Positions 36,025 through 44,321 of a stretch of 64,000 bases of DNA are shown piece after piece. Both the position numbers and the translations under genes were made by a program. Position 1 is the first letter of the stretch; each line of letters starts with the position of its first letter. Where the stretch lies: assembly GCA_910577505.1 (NCBI GenBank), contig CAJTLN010000003.1:124001-188000 (forward strand), read 5' to 3'. Source of the stretch: an uncultured Bacilli bacterium. GTDB lineage: Bacteria > Bacillota_I > Bacilli_A > RF39 > UBA660. Below the pieces are notes generated by a model, which saw only the letters and a program-made list of their open reading frames with translations, was not told the origin of the DNA and searched no databases.

Positions 36025-36951
36025 TTATTTTATCCTTTCAATAATACGAAGCTTTGCACTTTTACTTCTTGAATTCTCAGATAATTCTTTTTCTGAAGGT
36101 AAAATAGGTTTTTTGTTTATTAATTTAATTTTGGGTTTATACTCATCAGGTATTTCTGGTAAACCTTTAACAAGTTCATCAACTTCACTTGACTTTTTAA
36201 ATATTTGCTTAACTATTCTATCTTCAAGAGAATGGAATGAAATTACCGCCATTCTTCCTTCTTTATTTAATAAATCTATTGCATCAGGTAAAACGCTTTT
36301 TAAAACTGTTAGTTCACTATTAACTTCGATTCTAATAGCTTGAAAGATTTGTCTCTCTGGATGATTTTTATTAAAGTATTTAGCGCCGACAGCTGATTCA
36401 ATAATTTTTACTAACTCTTTTGTTGTTTTTATTTCTTTATTTAATCTTTCACTTACAATTTTTTTAGCTATGGTTTTTGACATTTTTTCTTCTCCATATA
36501 AATAAAAAATATTTGTAAGTTCTTCAATACTATATGTATTAATAATTTTTTTGGCGTCTGTAGGATTTGATGTATCCATACGCATATCTAATGGAGCTTC
36601 AGTCATAAAGGTAAATCCTCTGTCTTTATTATCTATTTGAGGACTAGACAAACCTAAGTCTAAAATAATCCCATCGACTTTTTCAACGCCTTGTTCCAAT
36701 ATTTTTGTTTTCATATTAACAAAATTACTATATATAATAGTAAAATTATCACTAATTTTACTTAATCTTTCCTTTGAATCTTTTATGGCATCTTTGTCTT
36801 GATCAAAAGCATATAGATGACCTGTAGTTAATTTTTTTAATATTTCACTACTATGTCCTCCATATCCTAAAGTTCCATCAACATATATGCCATCACTTTT
36901 GATATTTAAACCATCAATAGATTCAGATAACATTACACTATAATGTTTCAC
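36025..36951 (-). CDS. rsmH: 16S rRNA (cytosine-1402 N4) methyltransferase RsmH
   Basis: 308 residues. [18 protein letters not shown] site [29 protein letters not shown] and C-terminal [11 protein letters not shown] with PILPSEKE are all family signatures. It methylates C1402 in the ribosomal P site. Overlaps the end of mraZ by 14 bases. Confidence 0.97.
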   Translation of the reverse strand: MKHYSVMLSESIDGLNIKSDGIYVDGTLGYGGHSSEILKKLTTGHLYAFDQDKDAIKDSKERLSKISDNFTIIYSNFVNMKTKILEQGVEKVDGIILDLGLSSPQIDNKDRGFTFMTEAPLDMRMDTSNPTDAKKIINTYSIEELTNIFYLYGEEKMSKTIAKKIVSERLNKEIKTTKELVKIIESAVGAKYFNKNHPERQIFQAIRIEVNSELTVLKSVLPDAIDLLNKEGRMAVISFHSLEDRIVKQIFKKSSEVDELVKGLPEIPDEYKPKIKLINKKPILPSEKELSENSRSKSAKLRIIERIK

Positions 36952-37384
36952 TCAATTCACTCCCATCAAATAAATGCTCAGCGATATCTTCTATCTTATC
37001 TGCATTTTCTAAGAAGAAGTTATTCCATGATTCTTCTGACCATATTTCAAGTCGGTCATTTGCGCCGATAATTACACATTCTTTAGTAATATCGGCGTAA
37101 CTAACCAATGGGGAGGTAATGTTAATTCGACCTTGGCGATCAAATTCACATTCAGTGGCACCAGAAAAGAAGGATCTGACGAAAGTACGGACGTCTTTTT
37201 TGGTAAAAGGTAGAGTTTTTAATTTGGCAACTATATTATTCCACTCAGACTCAGAATATACGTAGAGACATTTTTCTAAGCCACGAGTTACGATGAACTT
37301 GCTTCCAAGTTCGTTACGAAATTTGGCAGGAATTATAAGTCGTCCTTTTTCATCAATGTTATGATGATATTCGCCCATAAACAT
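36938..37384 (-). CDS. mraZ: Transcriptional regulator MraZ
   Basis: 148 residues with two AbrB-like repeats: [21 protein letters not shown] and [14 protein letters not shown]. It represses its own operon by binding upstream repeats. The frame is open to 37420, but the ATG at 37384 gives the normal MFMGEYHH start with GGGGGA 8 bases upstream. Confidence 0.96.
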   Translation of the reverse strand: MFMGEYHHNIDEKGRLIIPAKFRNELGSKFIVTRGLEKCLYVYSESEWNNIVAKLKTLPFTKKDVRTFVRSFFSGATECEFDRQGRINITSPLVSYADITKECVIIGANDRLEIWSEESWNNFFLENADKIEDIAEHLFDGSELSETL

Positions 37385-37390
37385 TTTCAG

Positions 37391-37420
37391 AATCCCCCAC
37401 TTTCCTCCACAATGTACCAC
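37391..37420 (-). promoter_or_regulatory. MraZ-binding repeats
   Basis: Minus strand GTGGTACATT, GTGGAGGAAA, GTGGGGGATT: three GTGG boxes at exact 10-base spacing between the promoter and the mraZ start, as in known MraZ operators. The last box includes the Shine-Dalgarno. Confidence 0.8.
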
Positions 37421-37431
37421 TGTCTACATTA

Positions 37432-37460
37432 ATAATACTTTAATTAATTAGGTTTGTAAA
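37432..37460 (-). promoter_or_regulatory. Promoter of the mraZ operon
   Basis: Minus strand TTTACA (37460-37455), 17 bases, TATTAT (37437-37432). Confidence 0.75.
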
Positions 37461-37545
37461 TATTTTTTGCAAAACTGCAGAAAAGCAAAATGTAAATTTA
37501 CGTAAAATCATGTAATATTCATATTGACTTTTTTATCTTTGTTAA

Positions 37546-37574
37546 ATAAAAAAAAGACTTGTTAAAAGTCTTTT
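37546..37574 (-). terminator. Intrinsic terminator of the hydrolase-murF-ddl operon
   Basis: Stem AAAGACTT/AAGTCTTT, 5-base loop, long T run on the minus strand, overlapping the ddl stop. Confidence 0.85.
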
Positions 37575-38772
37575 ATTGCATTTTGCTTTTTGAACCTTTT
37601 GCTCCGTCGTATGTGCTTAATACATTTGATTCAAAACTTGTTACTTTTTTCTTTGAATCTTTATACGCTTTAATAGAAGTTGTTATTAATTCATCTAGTA
37701 ATTTTGTATATTTTTTTCCTTTTGGAGTAAAGAAGAAGAATGCTAAACAACCTGGAATTGTATTTGGTTCATTAACATAAACTTTTTTAGCTTTTTCATC
37801 TACTAGAAAATCAAATCTTGTAACGCCACTTAAGTTCAAACATCTAAATGCTTCTTTTGAATATTTGTAAATATCACTCTCAACTTGTTTGTCTAGGTCT
37901 GCTGGAATTTTAAAGCCACTTGTTACAACTTTTCCACCATTTCCACCTTTAGCTCCACCTTTTTTGCCTCCATTACCATTTCCAATATATTTATCTTCAA
38001 AAGTAAGGAAGTCGTTATTTGTTAACATTTCACCAATAAGAGAGCATTCCATATTATCACTATTTCCTACAACTGCGCAATCTACTTCTTTTAAATTCCT
38101 AACCATTGCCTCAACAACAATTTTTTCATCATATTTAATAGCTTCTTCAATTGATTCCACCACTTCAGATTCATTATGAGCAACCGTAATACCAACACTA
38201 CTTCCTAAACGTGCAGGTTTTACAATTACTGGATAGCCTAATTTTTTTATTTCTTTTAAAATAGACTCTTCATCTGCTTGATATTCATGATCATAGAACC
38301 ACGTATAATCTACTACTGGAACTCCAGATGCAGACATAATTTGTTTTTGAACTACTTTATCTTGGCCAACTGATGCTCCTAGCATTGATGGACCAACATA
38401 TGGAATACCAATTGTTTCTAAATATCCTGATAAAGATCCGTCTTCTACTCCTTTACCGTGTACTATAGGAAAAGCAATGTCAATATTTATTAATGTTCTA
38501 TTAAATAAACCATTTTTCTTTTGAAGAATAAATTTATCTCCTTTTTTAGTTAAAGTAACTTCGTTTGCAATGTTTGAAATTTCATTTAAATCTTTATATG
38601 ATGACATTTCTTTTAGGGCATTGCCATAATACCAATTGCGATCTTTACTTATGTATATTGGTACTACTTCATATTTTTTTTCATCCATGAAACTCATTGC
38701 TTGAACTGCTGTTATAATACTAACTTCATGTTCAACAGTTTCACCACCAAATATAACTCCTACTTTTATCAT
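37573..38772 (-). CDS. ddl: D-alanine-D-alanine ligase with Gly/Lys-rich insertion
   Basis: 399 residues, longer than the usual 300-370. VGVIFGGETVEHEVSI, FPIVHGKGVEDGSLSGYLE, KPARLGSSVGI and NEPNTIPG are ATP-grasp Ddl signatures. It joins two D-Ala for the wall precursor. In the flexible loop, where relatives read YDYEAKY then an acidic or hydrophobic run, this one has FEDKYIGNGNGGKKGGAKGG and a further GNGGK. Near the substrate end, AFFFFTPKGKKY replaces the common SMYP region. A Lys-rich tail ends the protein. Overlaps murF by 4 bases, so the two ligases are coupled. Confidence 0.93.
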   Translation of the reverse strand: MIKVGVIFGGETVEHEVSIITAVQAMSFMDEKKYEVVPIYISKDRNWYYGNALKEMSSYKDLNEISNIANEVTLTKKGDKFILQKKNGLFNRTLINIDIAFPIVHGKGVEDGSLSGYLETIGIPYVGPSMLGASVGQDKVVQKQIMSASGVPVVDYTWFYDHEYQADEESILKEIKKLGYPVIVKPARLGSSVGITVAHNESEVVESIEEAIKYDEKIVVEAMVRNLKEVDCAVVGNSDNMECSLIGEMLTNNDFLTFEDKYIGNGNGGKKGGAKGGNGGKVVTSGFKIPADLDKQVESDIYKYSKEAFRCLNLSGVTRFDFLVDEKAKKVYVNEPNTIPGCLAFFFFTPKGKKYTKLLDELITTSIKAYKDSKKKVTSFESNVLSTYDGAKGSKSKMQ

Positions 38773-40385
38773 TTTTTATCACTCCTTATTTTTTCACTGA
38801 ATGAATCTGGTAAATCATTCTCTAATAAAACATATGTATCTTTTTCTTTTAATTTTAACATTAATGGAAATGCGTCCATTACATCATTTAGAATATGGAT
38901 TTTTTCTTTAGGGTATTTTTGCTCTATTAATCCTTCATAAATTGGCTGAGTTTTTTCTTCACCAATTAAGATTACTTCATCTGCTGAGGAAGCTATTTCT
39001 CGACCAAATTCTTTATTTACTTCTATTTCTTTTGTTCCTACTTCAATCATACCTGGTGTTACTACAATGCGTTTCCCTGGCATCATATGGAGAACTTCAA
39101 GAGCCATTTTGCATCCCATTGGGTTAGAATTATAAGCGTCATCAATGATATTAATATCATAATATTTTGTCATAGAAAGTCTATGTTCTACAGGCTTTAC
39201 TCTCTTAACTGATTTTTGTAAGTCTTTAATACTTATTCCTAATTCTTTACCTAAGGTTATTCCGGCTAAAATATTATAAATGTTGTTTCTGCCAAGTAAT
39301 TTAGTTTCAAAGCTATATTCTTCTTTATCACCTTTGAATTTTACTTTGAATTTTGTTCCTTTGTATGATAATTCTAAATCGAAAGCATAACAATCTACCT
39401 TATGGTTATCTATGCCAATCCATTTTATCTGGCAATCATTTTCAATTTTATAATTTAATTGTTTTTCGTCATCCCCATTTAGAATACCTATACCATCACT
39501 TGGAAGTGACTCAATAAGTTCAAATTTAGTTTTTTGGATATTTTCTTCTGAACCAAATGTTTCTAAATGAGCAAGACCAACGCGAGTTAAAATACCATAT
39601 TTTGGATGAACTAAGTTACATAATTCTTTTATATCGCCTCTTTTACACGCACCCATTTCAGCAATAAAATAATCATTATATATATCAAGAAAATTATTAA
39701 TTGTAATCATTAGTCCAAATGGCGTGTTGTAATTAGCTGGTGTTTTAAAGACATTATATTTTATGTCCAATATATCATAAAGAACATTTTTTGTACTTGT
39801 TTTACCATAGCTTCCTGTTATACCAATAACATCCATATTTGTCATACTTGCTAGTTTATCTTTAGCTTTTTTTTCAAAATGAATACCTACTAGTTTTTCA
39901 ACTGGGCGATTAATAAAGTTTACTAATAATATTATGAAATGGTTAAAGTAAGATAAAATTCCTAAGATTAAATAATATAAACTAAGTTTGTCTTCTGATA
40001 AATTGAGTTTCATAATTAGACATGGTATCAAATATAAAATAGTATTAGTAACTATAATGCGTTTTACTCGTGCTGTATATTTTAATGGTAATTTTGTACT
40101 TTCCTTTTCTCTTTCTTCGATAAATATATATGTTATAAAAATAACTATAATTATAAATATATAAGGACTTAAATTATTTAATGTGTCATTTAACATAGTT
40201 AAGATAAAAATTATAAATAATAAATTAAAATTAATAAAGTTGTCTTTAAAATTTCTTATAATCCATTTTATGTAACGATATCCTCTATTATATCTATTTT
40301 GTTGTAACATATGTAATGATTTAGTACTTATTATAGATATATGAATTATATAAATTATTAAAGTTATTAAAAATAAAATATTCAT
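38769..40385 (-). CDS. murF: MurF-like Mur ligase with N-terminal membrane domain
   Basis: 538 residues. Residues 1-165 form about five membrane helices, replacing the soluble UDP-binding N-terminal domain of ordinary MurF. The ligase core has the P-loop GITGSYGKTSTKN (near 190), AEMGACKRGDI, LTRVGLAHLETFGS, ILNGDDE and DDAYNSNPMGCKMAL. It should add D-Ala-D-Ala to the UDP-MurNAc peptide. Direct linkage to ddl supports MurF rather than another Mur ligase. The membrane domain may place precursor synthesis at the membrane. Confidence 0.88.
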   Translation of the reverse strand: MNILFLITLIIYIIHISIISTKSLHMLQQNRYNRGYRYIKWIIRNFKDNFINFNLLFIIFILTMLNDTLNNLSPYIFIIIVIFITYIFIEEREKESTKLPLKYTARVKRIIVTNTILYLIPCLIMKLNLSEDKLSLYYLILGILSYFNHFIILLVNFINRPVEKLVGIHFEKKAKDKLASMTNMDVIGITGSYGKTSTKNVLYDILDIKYNVFKTPANYNTPFGLMITINNFLDIYNDYFIAEMGACKRGDIKELCNLVHPKYGILTRVGLAHLETFGSEENIQKTKFELIESLPSDGIGILNGDDEKQLNYKIENDCQIKWIGIDNHKVDCYAFDLELSYKGTKFKVKFKGDKEEYSFETKLLGRNNIYNILAGITLGKELGISIKDLQKSVKRVKPVEHRLSMTKYYDINIIDDAYNSNPMGCKMALEVLHMMPGKRIVVTPGMIEVGTKEIEVNKEFGREIASSADEVILIGEEKTQPIYEGLIEQKYPKEKIHILNDVMDAFPLMLKLKEKDTYVLLENDLPDSFSEKIRSDKK

Positions 40386-40398
40386 ACTTCACACTTCC

Positions 40399-41127
40399 TT
40401 ATTTCATAAATGATGCTATGATTGCATTTGTTTGATTTAATTTTTCTAGGTAAGCATAATGAGAACATCCCTCGTAAATTGTTAAACCACTATCACTAAT
40501 TAAATCTTTTAATTCATAGGCATCTTCAACTGGTACAGCATCGTCATTTGTTCCCCAAATGATAAATGTTGGACATTTTATTTTTTTTACTGTTTCAGTT
40601 AAATCTGTATTAACGTGTTTAACTAAAATATCTCTCATCAAAGGTTTAGCATTACGATAATCAGTTGATCCCATATGAGATTTTATTTTGTCTGCAACTT
40701 TGCCTAAAAGAGGAATATTTTTCATTTTTTTTAGTAGTTTTACTTTCCAAGATATTTTTTTTACTTTTACTTTAAAAGGACTAGCAAGTAACATGAGATG
40801 ATTTACAGGATATTTGGATGCGTATATTAAACTAATTTTGCCACCAAATGAATGTCCTATAAGATTTGGTTTTTTAATATCAAGTGATTCTAGTAAACTG
40901 TGAACCATGTTGGCATAATCTTCTAATGTCCAAGCATAGTCTGGGTCATCTGAAGAACCAAATCCTGGTAAGTCTATAATAATTAAATGATGTGTTTCTT
41001 TGAAAGGATTAGCTATTGGTTCCATCATATCTATGTTTTGTCCCCATCCATGAAGATAGACTATGGTTTTTCCTTCTTGATTTCCAAAGTCTTTATAATT
41101 TATGTTAATTCCATTATATTTATACAT
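40399..41127 (-). CDS. Alpha/beta-hydrolase fold enzyme
   Basis: 242 residues. Oxyanion-hole segment YLHGWGQN, DLPGFGSSD, nucleophile elbow GHSFGGK, acid in WGTNDDAVPVEDA, and catalytic His in CSHYAYLE: the complete triad of a soluble esterase-like or hydrolase-like enzyme. It leads an operon with murF and ddl (13-base gap), which hints at a link to wall metabolism, but the substrate is unknown. AAGGTGATT precedes the ATG. Confidence 0.88.
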   Translation of the reverse strand: MYKYNGININYKDFGNQEGKTIVYLHGWGQNIDMMEPIANPFKETHHLIIIDLPGFGSSDDPDYAWTLEDYANMVHSLLESLDIKKPNLIGHSFGGKISLIYASKYPVNHLMLLASPFKVKVKKISWKVKLLKKMKNIPLLGKVADKIKSHMGSTDYRNAKPLMRDILVKHVNTDLTETVKKIKCPTFIIWGTNDDAVPVEDAYELKDLISDSGLTIYEGCSHYAYLEKLNQTNAIIASFMK

Positions 41128-41250
41128 ATAATCACCTTATTAAAACTATGCCTAAAATAAGCCATCTATAACATATATTTTAACACATATATAGTGCTAT
41201 GTATTTTTCTTTAGTATTCTTTTACATTATTTTTTGACATATAAGTAAAA

Positions 41251-41277
41251 AATGAGCACTTATGGTGATCATTTTTT
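41251..41277 (-). terminator. Intrinsic terminator of the Myb-array/sigma operon
   Basis: Minus-strand arms AAATGATCAC and GTGCTCATTT (one mismatch), 5-base loop and T tract at the sigma gene stop. Confidence 0.75.
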
Positions 41278-41920
41278 AATCAAGAAAATCTTTTATCTTT
41301 CTGGTGTTTTTAGGATGCCTCATCTTAGTTAGAGCTTTAGCTTCTTGTTTGGCAATAGTTGCTTTAGAGCAATCGAACATGGTTGCCAACTCTTCTTGAG
41401 TTTTACAATATGCTTCATCTAAACCATATCTTAGAAATATAATTTTTTTCTCACGAGTTGTTAAACATTCCAATGCACTTCTTAAAGCTTCATTTTTCAT
41501 CTCATCGATAACTGTTTCCATTAATTCTTCGCCATCTGTCCCAATTATATCTTCTATCTTTAGTTCATCACCATCTTTATTTTGACCTAATGGTTGGTCA
41601 AAACTAAGAACATGACTATGCTTTTTATATTTTCTTAATTCTTGTCTTATACCATTTTCAATAGAAACACCAATATAAGAGCTGAATCCTTCTATATCTC
41701 TTGTTTCATAATCAAATTTTCTTATTGCATTAAATAAACCCTCACGTCCAGCAGAGATTAATTCATCATACGACAATCCACTACTTTTATATTTATTTGC
41801 TATTGTTCTTACTAAGCCCATATTAGATTCAATAAGTACTGTTGCAGCTTGTTGGTCGTTATAAATTCTCCATAAATACAAACAATTTTTTATATCTTGT
41901 AAATCTAATTTTCTTCCCAT
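41276..41920 (-). CDS. Sigma-70-family factor resembling sporulation SigE/SigK
   Basis: 214 residues. Region 2: NMGLVRTIANKYKSSGLS, DELISAGREGLFNAIRKFDY and FSSYIGVSIENGIRQELRK. The linker VLSFDQPLGQNKDGDELKIEDII closely follows the pattern of SigE/SigK (LHDPIGTDKEGNEI in those). Region 4: LTTREKKIIFLRYGL then QEELATMFDCSKATIAKQEAKALTKM. It is the third gene of an operon with two Myb-repeat array proteins, 22 bases after the second. No pro-sequence or anti-sigma partner is seen. The factor may transcribe the targets chosen by, or competing with, the array proteins; that is inference. Confidence 0.88.
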   Translation of the reverse strand: MGRKLDLQDIKNCLYLWRIYNDQQAATVLIESNMGLVRTIANKYKSSGLSYDELISAGREGLFNAIRKFDYETRDIEGFSSYIGVSIENGIRQELRKYKKHSHVLSFDQPLGQNKDGDELKIEDIIGTDGEELMETVIDEMKNEALRSALECLTTREKKIIFLRYGLDEAYCKTQEELATMFDCSKATIAKQEAKALTKMRHPKNTRKIKDFLD

Positions 41921-41942
41921 ATATTTTCACCAATTCTTTAGT

Positions 41943-44321
41943 TTATATTATATCACTTTTAGGATTTTCTTCTATTTTTTTTGTTAGTTTAACAGATGGA
42001 CTATTTTCTTCTCTAGTAGGTTCTTGTCCTTCTTTTATGTCTAATATATATCTTTTAGCTAATAGTAATTGTTGCTTATTTAAGTTGTCTAATCCAATTA
42101 TATTGTTTGTAGATAATTTTTTATCTTGTTGGCGTTTTTCTATTAACCAATCAGGCTCTTTTCCTAAGATATTTTTTTCTAAAATACGACTATCCCAAAT
42201 ATTTTGATTATTCTTTAAAAAAGTAAATAGATCAGTTATTCCAACATATGAATAAATACTACTATCTGAACGTTTTCTAAAGCTCAATTTTAATCCTAGA
42301 GCTACCCAAGAAGTTAGAATAGTATTTCTATTAACCATAAAAAGATTAGATAAGTCTTTGATTGATATTCCTTCGTAATTATTAGATATTTGTGAACCAA
42401 GTTTAAGAACATATACTCTGTTAATAATTGATGATACTGTTCTGTTTAATTTTTTTGCTATTTTTTCTACTGAGTCTGACCCCCATAAATCAGATAAGCT
42501 ATCATCATCTACACTAGTCCAACGACGGTGAGTCATATTTATATCATACCCAAGACGAATAGCTCTTACAACTACAGCTTCTTCACTTCTATTGAGGATG
42601 GCTGCTACTTCAAAGGATGAATATGTAGTTAATAATTCTAAGAGTAAATTAGATTCATCTTCATTCCATACTCTATTAGTGTTGTTTTTAGCTTTTATAC
42701 CAAGTTCTTGCAATTTATAATATACAGATTCATAAGATTTATTCATTAAATTAGAAATTTCTATTGGTTCGTATGATGATGCTAATTCAGTTAATGTTTT
42801 TATTTCTTCGGGAGTCCAAAATTTAGAACTTTTCTTAGCTGTCACTCCTATATATTTTAATTTACCATTTATAGATGAGACTGATCTATCTAGTAGGATA
42901 GCAATTTCTTTCATTGTATAATTTTCTGCATAAGCAATTAATTTTTCTTCTTCCTTAGGAGTCCAAGCTTTTCTTTCTTTTAATTTTAAAGGCAATTTTA
43001 ATTCTCGAGCTTTATTTTTTATGGTTTCTTCTGATCTTTCCATTACTTTGGCAATAATATGTAATTCATATTTATGGTGTAATTTTATGAGTGTTTCTGT
43101 TTCTTCTTCTGTCCATTGATGATTTTTACTACTTGTTAATGTTATCCCTAACTTTCTAGCTTTATCATAAACTTGTTTTTCATTTCGTGATAAAATGGTA
43201 GCTATTTCTTCAATCGTTTTTTCTTGACTATATGAAATTAATAATTTCACTTCATCTTTTGTCCATCTTTTAGAACTACCTACTTTTGAGCTATTTAGTT
43301 TTAAACCTAGTGTTTTACACCTTGTTCTAATTGATGAAGCTTTTATATGCATACGACTAGATATTTCACTTGTAGTTAGATTTTCTGATATTAATTTTTT
43401 TAATTCTTTATCAAGTGATTCATTCCATAAACATTTGGCATCTAATAATTCTATATTATGTTTCTTAGCTAATGTAGATATTTTTGAAGGAGTTGTTTTG
43501 TATTTTTTGGCTAATTCATTTCTAGTTTTCTTTTTAGCATCTTTACGTATTTTGGATATTATTTCGGGAGTCCATTTTACTTGTTGACCTTTATTTGGAA
43601 GGCCTAAAATTCTTTTATAACGATATACAACTCCTGTACTTATTTTTAATTGTCGAGCTATTTCTGTTGCAGGCATTTTTAGCCAGTTATTTTTTATGAA
43701 TGTAGCTTTATCATCTTCAATTTTGGCATAGTCACTAATAGTTTCTATCCCTAATTCATAAGCTTTAGCTGTTATTGCACCTATAGTTCTTCTTGGAAGG
43801 ACTTTTGTTAATTCTGTATAATGACATGTTTTGGCATATTTCTTTAAAGTAGCAATTTCTTCTTCGGTCCATGATTCTTTGACATATTCTATTCCTAATT
43901 CATTGCATTTTGTTAAAATACGGTGATAACTAAGTCCTAATTCATTTTGAATTTCACCGATAGGTTTTTGATTTATATTTTCTTTTAAATAAGCAATCAT
44001 CCATTTCTTCCAGGGATCTTTTTCGCCATGTAATTCGATATTAAGCTTTATAGCTTTTTTTTGAACAGACAGAATACTTCGACCTAGTTTTTTAGCGATA
44101 GTCTTAGTAACATATTTAGGAGCATATTCACGTAGTAAGTCTTCTTCTTCTTTGGTCCAACGATTGCTTTTGTATGTTGGAAGGTTAAGCTCTTCTGCTT
44201 TTTTTGTAATTGTTTCTTCTGTTGTATGAAAATGAGCTGCTAGTTTATAAAGGCTTACTGTGTTCCATAGTTTTTTTAGTTCTTCTATTTTATTATCATT
44301 CCAGCTAAACTTTTGCCTCAT
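41943..44321 (-). CDS. Tandem Myb/SANT-like repeat protein (13 repeats)
   Basis: 792 residues built almost wholly of about 13 repeats of 47-55 residues. Each starts with an aromatic-plus-acid motif (RWTKEEEDLL, SWTEEEIATL, QWTEEETETL, AWTPKEEEKL, FWTPEEIKTL, VWNEDESNLL, RWTSVDDDSL) and ends in a helix like RSILSVQKKAIKLNI, the three-helix Myb/SANT pattern. The last 140 residues are a shared C-terminal module: NNYEGISIKDLSNLF, SIYSYVGITDLFTFL, NQNIWDSR and LGKEPDWLIEKR. Repeats 1-7 align in order with those of the upstream paralogue; this copy has two more repeats. It overlaps that gene by 17 bases and precedes a sigma factor. Sequence-specific DNA binding over a long site is the likely role. 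Confidence 0.85.
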   Translation of the reverse strand: MRQKFSWNDNKIEELKKLWNTVSLYKLAAHFHTTEETITKKAEELNLPTYKSNRWTKEEEDLLREYAPKYVTKTIAKKLGRSILSVQKKAIKLNIELHGEKDPWKKWMIAYLKENINQKPIGEIQNELGLSYHRILTKCNELGIEYVKESWTEEEIATLKKYAKTCHYTELTKVLPRRTIGAITAKAYELGIETISDYAKIEDDKATFIKNNWLKMPATEIARQLKISTGVVYRYKRILGLPNKGQQVKWTPEIISKIRKDAKKKTRNELAKKYKTTPSKISTLAKKHNIELLDAKCLWNESLDKELKKLISENLTTSEISSRMHIKASSIRTRCKTLGLKLNSSKVGSSKRWTKDEVKLLISYSQEKTIEEIATILSRNEKQVYDKARKLGITLTSSKNHQWTEEETETLIKLHHKYELHIIAKVMERSEETIKNKARELKLPLKLKERKAWTPKEEEKLIAYAENYTMKEIAILLDRSVSSINGKLKYIGVTAKKSSKFWTPEEIKTLTELASSYEPIEISNLMNKSYESVYYKLQELGIKAKNNTNRVWNEDESNLLLELLTTYSSFEVAAILNRSEEAVVVRAIRLGYDINMTHRRWTSVDDDSLSDLWGSDSVEKIAKKLNRTVSSIINRVYVLKLGSQISNNYEGISIKDLSNLFMVNRNTILTSWVALGLKLSFRKRSDSSIYSYVGITDLFTFLKNNQNIWDSRILEKNILGKEPDWLIEKRQQDKKLSTNNIIGLDNLNKQQLLLAKRYILDIKEGQEPTREENSPSVKLTKKIEENPKSDII

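Noticed and set aside
37889..38179. Plus-strand open frame opposite ddl, proline-rich
   Set aside because: It is the antisense of the Gly/Lys-rich ddl insertion; no ribosome site and no homology pattern.
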